A stretch of 64,000 bases of DNA, taken from positions 49,912 through 113,911 of the forward strand of contig JAFZDY010000057.1 in NCBI GenBank assembly GCA_017560945.1, read 5' to 3'. A program made the position numbers and the translations under genes. Below are positions 57,846 through 64,000 of this stretch, one piece after another. The stretch's first letter is position 1, and each line of letters opens with the position of its first letter. Under the pieces are notes generated by a model that was not told the DNA's origin, searched no databases, and saw nothing but the letters and a program-made list of their open reading frames with translations. The stretch comes from Bacteroidaceae bacterium (GTDB lineage Bacteria > Bacteroidota > Bacteroidia > Bacteroidales > Bacteroidaceae).

Positions 57846-58517
57846 TTATTCGTTATTGTTGTTACCTCTGCGGTTTCTACGACCTTGTCTTTCGTTACCT
57901 TCGCCACCTTGCTGTCTTCTGTTACCAGCGCCTTGACCCATCTGAGGACGTTCCTTCTGCATCTTTTCAAACTCAGCGAACTGTTCATCAGAAAGAATTG
58001 CTTTCACCAAAGTAACGTAGTTGTTCTGCATTTCATTCAGTCTATCCTGACGTTCTTTGCGGAGTTTTTCACGCTCTTCAGTGCTCATGTTCTGGAAATT
58101 AGCAGCACCATTGGCACCCATTTGAGTGAACTCGCTCATTCTTTCAGTAGTCAAAGCCTCGTTCAAGACCTTCATCTGAGCAGTTTGTTCTTCAGTCAAT
58201 TTCAGGCGTTCAACTTGACGATCGGTCATTTGCTTAACCATGGTTTCTTTGTCAGGCATTTGCATCTGCATGCCCATACCCATGCCACCGCCAGGCATCT
58301 GCATACCCATACCACCGCCAGGCATACCCATGCCCATGCCGCCGCCCATTCCCATACCACCGGGCATTCCACCGCCCATATCCATACCGCCAGGCATGCC
58401 CATACCCATGCCCATGCCGCCTTCAGGGAAATCTCCTCCACCGAATCCGCCGAACTGTGCCATAGCAGATAAACTCATAGAGAGGAATGCAAATAAAATC
58501 AATCCAAGTTTCTTCAT
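57846..58517 (-). CDS. Spy/CpxP-like protein with a Gly/Met-rich repeat insertion
   Basis: The 223-residue product is a paralogue of the product at 25623-26018: near-identical signal peptide (MKKLGLILFAFLSMSLSAMAQ), the QMTDRQVERLKLTEEQ block and the AILSDEQFAEFEKMQKE block. Between signal and helices sits a region (about residues 26-90) of GMGMGMPGG-type repeats with more than 20 Met and 30 Gly, ending MQMQMPDKE. A Q/N/R-rich tail follows (RRQQGGEGNERQGRRNRRGN). Met-rich repeats may bind Cu(I) or act as methionine-oxidation buffers; this is inference. The opposite-strand frames over the repeat are shadows. Confidence 0.78.
   Translation of the reverse strand: MKKLGLILFAFLSMSLSAMAQFGGFGGGDFPEGGMGMGMGMPGGMDMGGGMPGGMGMGGGMGMGMPGGGMGMQMPGGGMGMGMQMQMPDKETMVKQMTDRQVERLKLTEEQTAQMKVLNEALTTERMSEFTQMGANGAANFQNMSTEEREKLRKERQDRLNEMQNNYVTLVKAILSDEQFAEFEKMQKERPQMGQGAGNRRQQGGEGNERQGRRNRRGNNNNE
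58240..58440 (-). repeat. In-gene Gly-Met tandem repeat
   Basis: Imperfect direct repeats of the ATGGGCATGGGTATG type code for the GMGMGMPGG region. Likely length-variable between strains. Confidence 0.75.
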
Positions 58518-58570
58518 TTTCTCATGTATTTAAAGTTAATAATTTTATTTTTTGACTATATGCCCACTTA

Positions 58571-58581
58571 AAAGGTTTAAT
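58571..58581 (-). promoter_or_regulatory. Upstream 11-mer shared with the Spy-like paralogue
   Basis: ATTAAACCTTT on the minus strand, 54 bases before the start at 58517; identical to 26083-26093. Confidence 0.4.
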
Positions 58582-58924
58582 CCAAATCCTAAAAAAATAG
58601 TATTTTTACCTACAAAAAGTTAAAAAAAAGATAAAAAGTCTATTTTTTGTACTCAAAATGTAAGATAGTGATTACTTTTTCACGGCCATTACCTTATTAT
58701 ATCATTTACCCTACCTGAAAAAAAGTTTTCTCAGGCAAGGGAAAAATTATGGGCAGGCAAATACCCCTGACATGGGTTATCCACTCAGCCTTCTCATCCG
58801 CAAGGATACTCTCAATTAAGTTGAGAAGTGCAATATCCACTTTGCAAATCGAGGTTTCTATTGATGGTAAAGATGAATATACTGTCTCATAAAACGTAAA
58901 AAAAATATTTTTACCCCTATCCTC

Positions 58925-58956
58925 TTTGTGGCCATCGCGATGTTTCATATTTTTGC
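58925..58956 (+). promoter_or_regulatory. Promoter of the helicase-TPR gene
   Basis: TTTG at 58925-58928 and TATTTTTGC at 58948-58956, 19 bases apart. It excludes the in-frame ATG at 58926 as a start. Confidence 0.75.
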
Positions 58957-58970
58957 ATATTAAAAGTCCG

Positions 58971-60983
58971 ATGAACATGAAGCAAGAAAAGATGATTGAC
59001 ACAGACAATGCGGAGTTTCAAGATGCACTGCGTTTGATTCAGTACACCCGCAACTCTGTCTTCCTGACGGGAAAGGCCGGCACGGGTAAATCTACTTTTC
59101 TGCGCTACGTGTGCCATCACACCAAGAAGAAGCACGTGGTATTGGCTCCCACAGGCATTGCGGCCATCAACGCTGGGGGTAGCACCATGCACAGTTTTTT
59201 CAAACTTCCCTTTCACCCCTTGTTGCCCGACGATCCGCAATACTCCCCCAAGCGAATCAAGGACACCTTGCGCTACTCCTCGTCGCACATCAAGTTGCTG
59301 AAGGAAGTGGAGCTCATCATCATCGACGAGATATCGATGGTCAGGGCCGACATCATCGACTTCATCGACAAGGTGTTGCGCATCTACACCCGCAACTTGC
59401 GACTTCCTTTCGGAGGCAAACAGATACTGTTGGTGGGCGATGCCTATCAACTCGAACCTGTGGTAAAGAGCGACGAGCGGGAAATCTTGAATCGCTTCTA
59501 CCCCAACCCCTATTTCTTCTCTGCGCGCGTATTTTCGGAGATGGAACTTGTCTCTATCGAATTGAAAAAGGTATATAGGCAGAGCGACAAGGTGTTCATC
59601 AACGTACTTGACCGCATACGCACTAACACAGTGGGTGCTTCCGAACTGCAATTGCTGAACACCCGAGTGGGAGGAACCTTTGACTCGAAGGACGACCTCT
59701 ACATCACCTTGGCTACCCGTCGCGATAGTGTCGACTTCATCAACGAACAGCACTTGAGCGAATTGCCAGGCGAAGCCATCTGCCTGAGGGGAGAAATCGA
59801 TGGCGAATTTCCGGAAAGCAGCCTTCCCACCTCCATGGAGTTGGAGTTGAAGCCAGGAGCACAAGTGATATTCGTAAAAAACGATATGGAAAAGCGGTGG
59901 GTCAATGGCACACTGGGTACCGTCTCGGGCATTGACCTCAACGGCGAATTGGTACACATCGTCACCGAAGAGGGACGCGAATACGATGTCGAACGTGCGC
60001 TATGGAATAACGTGCGCTACCACTACAACGAGGAGGAAAAGAAAATCGAGGAAGAGGTACTCGGCTCCTTCACCCAGTTCCCCATCCGTTTGGCATGGGC
60101 CATCACCGTGCACAAGAGCCAGGGCCTTACCTTCAGCAAGGCTATCATCGACTTCACTGGTGGAGTGTTTGCCGGCGGACAGACTTACGTGGCCCTCAGC
60201 CGTTGCACCTCGCTCGATGGCATCCGCCTAAAGCGCGAAATCACCCGTGGCGACATCTTCGTACGTCCAGAAATCGTACAATTTGCCACCACCTTCAATA
60301 ATCGACAATCCATCGACCGAGCCATGAAGCAGGCACAAGCCGATGTACAATATGCCACCGCCGTTAACCATTTCGACAAAGGCGAGTTCGACGATTTTCT
60401 GAACGAATTCTTCAAAGCCATTCACTCACGATACGACATCGAGAAGCCTAATATACGACGCCTGATACGTCGAAAATTGGAGACCATCAACCTATTGAAA
60501 GCGGAAAACAAGCGCATGAAGGAGGAAATCAGGTCGATGCGCGAAGGGCTGAAGACCTACGCCGACGAATACTTGCGACTGGGCAACGAGTGCATCACCC
60601 AGGCTCACGATAGCCGAGCGGCACTGGCCAATTACAACAAAGCCTTACAACTATACCCCACCCACACCGAGGTACTGGTTCGCAAGGGTGTCACCCTCTA
60701 CAACGATGGCTACTACGAGGAAGCGCTCGAGTGTTTCCACGAGGCCGTACGACTGAGCCCCATTCTCTTCAAAGCGGTGTACAACCGAGGTAAATGTTAC
60801 CTGAAAATGAAACAACCATTGGAAGCAGCAGCTGACTTCGACAAGGCCACCACGCTGAAACCCAAACACGCCAAGGCTCACCAACTGTTCGGTGATGCGC
60901 TACACATCCTGAAGAAGGAGGACGAGGCGGCCATCCATTGGGAAATAGCTACCCGTCTGAGGGAAGAAAAGGGACAAGCGTAA
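58971..60983 (+). CDS. PIF1/RecD-like superfamily 1 helicase with C-terminal TPR repeats
   Basis: The 670-residue product begins at the ATG at 58971 (58977 is an alternative). Walker A GKAGTGKST at about 34-42 is followed by VVLAPTGIAAINAGG (motif Ia), LIIIDEISMVRADIID (motif II, about 118), LLVGDAYQLEPV (motif III), WAITVHKSQGLTF and TYVALSRC (motifs V/VI), so it is a PIF1-like 5'-3' helicase. Residues about 490-535 are coiled-coil-like. Residues about 540-665 carry three to four TPR units (SRAALANYNKALQLYPTHTE; YEEALECFHEAVRLSP; PLEAAADFDKATTLKPKHA). The TPR tail implies a protein partner. It is 62 bases upstream of the AsmA-type gene. Confidence 0.87.
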   Translation: MNMKQEKMIDTDNAEFQDALRLIQYTRNSVFLTGKAGTGKSTFLRYVCHHTKKKHVVLAPTGIAAINAGGSTMHSFFKLPFHPLLPDDPQYSPKRIKDTLRYSSSHIKLLKEVELIIIDEISMVRADIIDFIDKVLRIYTRNLRLPFGGKQILLVGDAYQLEPVVKSDEREILNRFYPNPYFFSARVFSEMELVSIELKKVYRQSDKVFINVLDRIRTNTVGASELQLLNTRVGGTFDSKDDLYITLATRRDSVDFINEQHLSELPGEAICLRGEIDGEFPESSLPTSMELELKPGAQVIFVKNDMEKRWVNGTLGTVSGIDLNGELVHIVTEEGREYDVERALWNNVRYHYNEEEKKIEEEVLGSFTQFPIRLAWAITVHKSQGLTFSKAIIDFTGGVFAGGQTYVALSRCTSLDGIRLKREITRGDIFVRPEIVQFATTFNNRQSIDRAMKQAQADVQYATAVNHFDKGEFDDFLNEFFKAIHSRYDIEKPNIRRLIRRKLETINLLKAENKRMKEEIRSMREGLKTYADEYLRLGNECITQAHDSRAALANYNKALQLYPTHTEVLVRKGVTLYNDGYYEEALECFHEAVRLSPILFKAVYNRGKCYLKMKQPLEAAADFDKATTLKPKHAKAHQLFGDALHILKKEDEAAIHWEIATRLREEKGQA

Positions 60984-61045
60984 TTAAGTAAGAAAAGAGA
61001 AAAAAACCAACGAATAAACATAAAACTTTAAGAACTATAACGCAC

Positions 61046-63739
61046 ATGAAAAAGATTGCAAAAATCACAGGAATCATCCTCGTATGCATCCTCACACTCA
61101 TGCTTGTACTTCCGTTTGCCTTTCAAGGTAAAATCAAGGAAGTCGTCATTGCAGAAGGTAACAAAATGCTGAATGCCGAGTTCGGATTTGACCGTCTCAA
61201 CATCAGTCTTTTCAAGGAATTCCCCAAAGCTTCGGTAGGTCTCGAAGGCTTTTGGGTAAAAGGCATCAATGAGTTTGAAAACGACACATTGGTGTATGCC
61301 GGCGAAGCACAGGTAGCCGTCGACGTGATGTCGCTCTTTGCTGATACAGGTTTCCAGATATCCAAGGTATTGTTGGCCGACACCAAACTGAAGGCTATCA
61401 TACTGGAGGACGGAACTCCCAACTGGGATGTCATGAAGACCGACTCTACCACCGTAGAGGAGACTGAGACCACCTCTACTGGCAATTTTCACATCAAGCT
61501 TCAACAATTGAAGGTAGAGGACCTCCACATCATCTATGACGACAGACAAAGCAACATGTATGCCTCCATTCAAGGTTTCAACGCCACCTGCTCGGGAGAT
61601 ATGTCGGCCGACAACACCTCCATCGACCTCGAGGCACTCATCCATGCACTCACCTTCAAGATGGACGGCATCCCCTTCCTGAGCAATGCACGCATTACAG
61701 CCAACCTCAATGTAGATGCAGACCTTAAGAATAGCAAGTTCACACTGAAGGAAAACACCCTCTCGCTGAATGCTATCAAAGCAGGCATCGATGGTTGGGT
61801 ATCCATGCCTGCCAATGCTCCCATGGCTATGGATTTGAAGTTGAACACCTCCGACATAAACTTCAAGGAGATTCTCTCGCTCGTCCCCGCCATCTATGCC
61901 AAGGATTTCGAGACACTGAAGGCCGAGGGCTCTGTCAACCTGAGTGCCTTTGCCAAAGGTGAAATGCAGGGCGACACATTGCCCCAGTTCAAGGTGGATA
62001 TGACAGTGAAGGACGGTTCTTTCCGTTACCCTCTCCTACCTGCTGGAGTGGACGACATCAATGTGAAGGCTTCTGTACAAAATCCTGGTGGCATCGTGGA
62101 TGCTACCGAGGTAGATATCAACCAATTCAGTCTTCGAATGTTGGGCAACACCTTCGGTGTGACAGCCAAAGTGAAGACACCCATCAGTGACCCCGATTTC
62201 GCTTTGACAGCCAACGGCACACTGGACTTAGGACAAATCAAAAACGTCTATCCTTTGGAAGACATGAGCCTCAATGGTGTGATAACTGCCGACATGAGCA
62301 TGGGTGGCCGACTCTCCTATCTTGACAAGGAGATGTACGACAAGTTCAGTGCTACGGGGCACATCCACCTGCGCCAGATGCTTCTGAAGATGAAGGATAT
62401 GCCCGACATCTCCATCGAGAAGTCAACCTTTGCCTTCACCCCCAAGCGTCTCAACCTGACCGAAACTACCGTACATATTGGCCAGAACGACATTACCGCT
62501 GATTGTAATTTCGAGAACTACATGGCTTTCGCCTTCAAGGGACAAACCTTAAAAGGCCAACTCAACGTACGTAGCAACCGCTTCAACCTAAACGACTTCA
62601 TGACAGCGGAAGGTGACTCAGTCATCGCAGCAGTAGCAGATACCACAGCCACTACCGAAACACAGGCTACCGGTGTCATTGTCGTACCCAAGAACATCGA
62701 CTTCAACATGAACGTCGATATGGCAGAAATCTTGTTCGACAAGATAGCCATCAAGGACCTCAACGGACGACTGCTCGTGAAGGACGGTACCATCGATATG
62801 AAGAACCTCTCTATGAAGACTATGGGAGGCGATGTGGTGATGAATGGTTTCTACTCCACTGCCCAAAGCGAGACACAACCTCGCCTGAACGCATCGTTCG
62901 CTATGAACGACCTCTCCTTTGCCCAGACATTCAAGGAACTGGATATGGTACAGCAGATAGCCCCTATCTTCGAGAACCTGAAAGGTAATTTCTCAGGCAA
63001 GGTTCAACTCGATACACAACTCGATAGTGTGATGTCGCCCATCTTCAGTACCACCAACGGTGGCGGAAGCCTTAGCACCACCAACCTCAATCTGTCAGGA
63101 GTAGCCATCTTTGACCAGATAGCAGATGCTACCGGATATAGTGCACTGAAAAATCTCAGTGTGAAGGATACAAAGATTGAGTTCACCATCAAAGACGGCC
63201 GTCTCCACACCAAACCCTTCGACCTCAAGATGGGAAATATGAACCTCAACCTCGGTGGTAGCACTGGACTTGACCAGACCATCGACTATACAGGCAAACT
63301 GAAGTTACCCGAGTCGGCTGGTAGTATTGCATCGCTCACCACCATCGACCTTAAGATTGGCGGTACATTCACTTCGCCTAAAATCTCTATTGACACCAAG
63401 AGCATGGCCAAGCAAGCCGTAAACGTGGCTACTGACAAAGCCATCGAAGCTGTGGGTCAGAAGTTGGGTATCGACCTCGGCGATGCAGAAAAGCAGAAAG
63501 AGGCTTTGGTAGAGGCTGCCAAGAAAGCCGCTGACAGTCTCGTTAAGGAAGCAGAAAAGCAGAAAGCAAGTTTGGTAGAAAAGGCTGGTAGCAATGCACT
63601 CAAGAAACTGGCTGCCGAGAAGGCTGGTGACGCATTGGTGAACGAAGCAAAGAAACAAGGTGACCGTCTCATCCAAGAGGCTACTGAGAAAGGCGATGCT
63701 CTCATCGAGAAAGCCAAGAACGGCGAAACGGAAGAGTAA
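61046..63739 (+). CDS. AsmA-family envelope protein with amphipathic repeat tail
   Basis: The 897-residue product has an N-terminal membrane helix (about 7-25, ITGIILVCILTLMLVLPFA) and the AsmA N-terminal pattern (FGFDRLNISLFKEFPKASVGLEGFWV). Long beta-rich stretches follow, with an AsmA C-terminal block (GGGSLSTTNLNLSGVAIFD). AsmA-like proteins span the periplasm and are linked to lipid transport to the outer membrane. The last 90 residues are amphipathic 11-residue-like repeats (KQKEALVEAAKKAADSL, EKQKASLVEKAG, KKQGDRLIQEATEKG), an unusual tail. A strong terminator follows. Confidence 0.88.
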   Translation: MKKIAKITGIILVCILTLMLVLPFAFQGKIKEVVIAEGNKMLNAEFGFDRLNISLFKEFPKASVGLEGFWVKGINEFENDTLVYAGEAQVAVDVMSLFADTGFQISKVLLADTKLKAIILEDGTPNWDVMKTDSTTVEETETTSTGNFHIKLQQLKVEDLHIIYDDRQSNMYASIQGFNATCSGDMSADNTSIDLEALIHALTFKMDGIPFLSNARITANLNVDADLKNSKFTLKENTLSLNAIKAGIDGWVSMPANAPMAMDLKLNTSDINFKEILSLVPAIYAKDFETLKAEGSVNLSAFAKGEMQGDTLPQFKVDMTVKDGSFRYPLLPAGVDDINVKASVQNPGGIVDATEVDINQFSLRMLGNTFGVTAKVKTPISDPDFALTANGTLDLGQIKNVYPLEDMSLNGVITADMSMGGRLSYLDKEMYDKFSATGHIHLRQMLLKMKDMPDISIEKSTFAFTPKRLNLTETTVHIGQNDITADCNFENYMAFAFKGQTLKGQLNVRSNRFNLNDFMTAEGDSVIAAVADTTATTETQATGVIVVPKNIDFNMNVDMAEILFDKIAIKDLNGRLLVKDGTIDMKNLSMKTMGGDVVMNGFYSTAQSETQPRLNASFAMNDLSFAQTFKELDMVQQIAPIFENLKGNFSGKVQLDTQLDSVMSPIFSTTNGGGSLSTTNLNLSGVAIFDQIADATGYSALKNLSVKDTKIEFTIKDGRLHTKPFDLKMGNMNLNLGGSTGLDQTIDYTGKLKLPESAGSIASLTTIDLKIGGTFTSPKISIDTKSMAKQAVNVATDKAIEAVGQKLGIDLGDAEKQKEALVEAAKKAADSLVKEAEKQKASLVEKAGSNALKKLAAEKAGDALVNEAKKQGDRLIQEATEKGDALIEKAKNGETEE

Positions 63740-63747
63740 GGAGATTT

Positions 63748-63810
63748 AAAGTTCAAGATTTAAAGTTCAAAGTTCAAGATTCAAAGTTCAAGATTCAAAG
63801 TTCAAAGTTT
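63748..63810. repeat. AAGTTCAA(A/G)(A/T)TT word repeat, tandem
   Basis: About six tandem copies of AAAGTTCAAGATT/AAAGTTCAAAGTT directly after the AsmA-type stop. Same word as at 55658-55736. Confidence 0.8.
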
Positions 63811-63820
63811 AATTTCTATA

Positions 63821-63853
63821 GGGGCGGACCGATGTGTCCGCCCTTTATTTTTT
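63821..63853 (+). terminator. Terminator after the AsmA-type gene
   Basis: GGGCGGAC and GTCCGCCC form a perfect 8-base stem with a 6-base loop, followed by TTTATTTTTT. Confidence 0.88.
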
Positions 63854-63896
63854 AATATAGGTGTCCGGTAAAAATCAAAACAGATATAAAAAGGTG

Positions 63897-63935
63897 TCTC
63901 AATCGCTGATTTAATGCGATTGAGATTCTTTTTTG
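63897..63935. terminator. Second, bidirectional terminator hairpin
   Basis: TCTCAATCGC and GCGATTGAGA form a perfect 10-base stem with a 9-base loop; TTCTTTTTT follows rightward and CCTTTTT follows leftward. Confidence 0.8.
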
Positions 63936-63955
63936 TAATTACAAGCCCCCTCTAA

Positions 63956-64000
63956 TCAATAAAGAGTCAATTTTATAGGTGGACTTTCATCAGAATACTC
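63956..64000 (-). CDS. Possible C-terminal end of a leftward gene (cut by window edge)
   Basis: On the minus strand 14 codons (EYSDESPPIKLTLY) run from the window edge to a TGA at 63956-63958, just before a bidirectional terminator. The placement fits a gene end, but 14 codons are too few to be sure. No family can be named. Confidence 0.3.
   Translation of the reverse strand, partial: EYSDESPPIKLTLY

Larger units (their letters stand above)
58518..58970. other. 453-base divergent region between the Spy-like and helicase genes
   Basis: Very AT-rich near the Spy-like gene, with the shared 11-mer at 58571-58581. CCCTACCTGAAAAAAAG and CAGGCAAGGGAAAAA near 58708-58746 recall the sequence before pta. 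CTCAATTAAGTTGAG at 58812-58826 is a small palindrome. The helicase promoter is at the right end. No gene is seen. Confidence 0.6.

Noticed and set aside
58240-58533. Pro/Met/Ile-rich plus-strand frames over the Spy-like gene
   Set aside because: Antisense shadows of the Gly-Met repeat; the minus frame has a signal peptide and a paralogue.
59000-59957. 346-codon minus-strand frame over the helicase gene
   Set aside because: Antisense shadow; the plus-strand frame has all helicase motifs in order.
63861-64000. End of an insertion sequence at the right edge
   Set aside because: The sequence after the AsmA terminator looks like an IS border, but no transposase, inverted-repeat partner or target duplication is visible in the window.

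Overview
The window looks like a chromosomal segment of a member of the order Bacteroidales (Bacteroides/Phocaeicola/Prevotella-like; the genus cannot be fixed from the sequence alone). Support: an LpxC-FabZ fusion, promoters of the Bacteroidetes type (TAnnTTTGC near -7, sometimes with TTTG about 20 bases upstream), weak or absent Shine-Dalgarno sites, families largely confined to Bacteroidetes (DUF4924, DUF5723, NigD-like, PepSY-like, DUF4738-like), and many short palindromic intergenic repeats. The gene content is mostly core and housekeeping. I see no prophage, CRISPR array, complete insertion sequence, tRNA or rRNA gene.

Layout. 1-7.4 kb: an unknown leftward gene cut by the window edge, a divergent pair mltF and a nuclease-helicase overlapping by one base, and a DHODH-like protein. 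7.6-17.2 kb (rightward): purM, a 27-codon membrane micro-ORF, prfA, pyrF, an HD phosphohydrolase, then lpxD, lpxC-fabZ, lpxA, a pRiA4b ORF-3-like acidic protein and miaA. 17.3-22.4 kb (leftward): NigD-like lipoprotein, acyltransferase, ddl, rluD-type synthase, PASTA protein and rpmH. The PASTA-rluD-ddl group is preceded by a highly structured leader. 22.6-25.3 kb (rightward): efp, a family 2 glycosyltransferase and nfo. 25.6-34.8 kb (leftward): Spy/CpxP-like protein; prfC, rfbD, DUF4924 and a LysE-type transporter; then a DUF5723 barrel-like protein with a 1002-residue lipoprotein. Divergent from the last pair is a 1944-residue alpha-2-macroglobulin lacking its thioester motif (35-40.9 kb). 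41.7-46.2 kb: enolase, pflA and pflB. 46.5-50.5 kb (leftward): dnaA, an MCE/MlaD protein and an N-acetylmuramoyl-L-alanine amidase. 50.6-56.6 kb (rightward): BASS-type transporter, pta, ackA, uxuA and a BadF-type sugar kinase. 56.6-58.5 kb (leftward): PepSY-like protein, DUF4738-like lipoprotein and a Gly/Met-rich paralogue of the Spy-like protein. 58.9-63.7 kb (rightward): a PIF1-like helicase with TPR tail and an AsmA-family protein.

How the genes fit together. Three themes dominate. Envelope building: lipid A first steps, Ddl, RluD/PASTA group, MltF, amidase, MCE, AsmA and acyltransferase. Fermentative energy metabolism: enolase, PflA/PflB, Pta and AckA, giving acetyl-CoA and formate from pyruvate and then acetate with ATP. 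Translation: PrfA, PrfC, EF-P, L34 and MiaA. The least explained material is the structured leader at 22.02-22.15 kb, the lipoprotein/DUF5723/macroglobulin locus, the paired Spy-like paralogues with a shared upstream 11-mer, and several families of intergenic repeats, one of which has become coding sequence in the acyltransferase gene.
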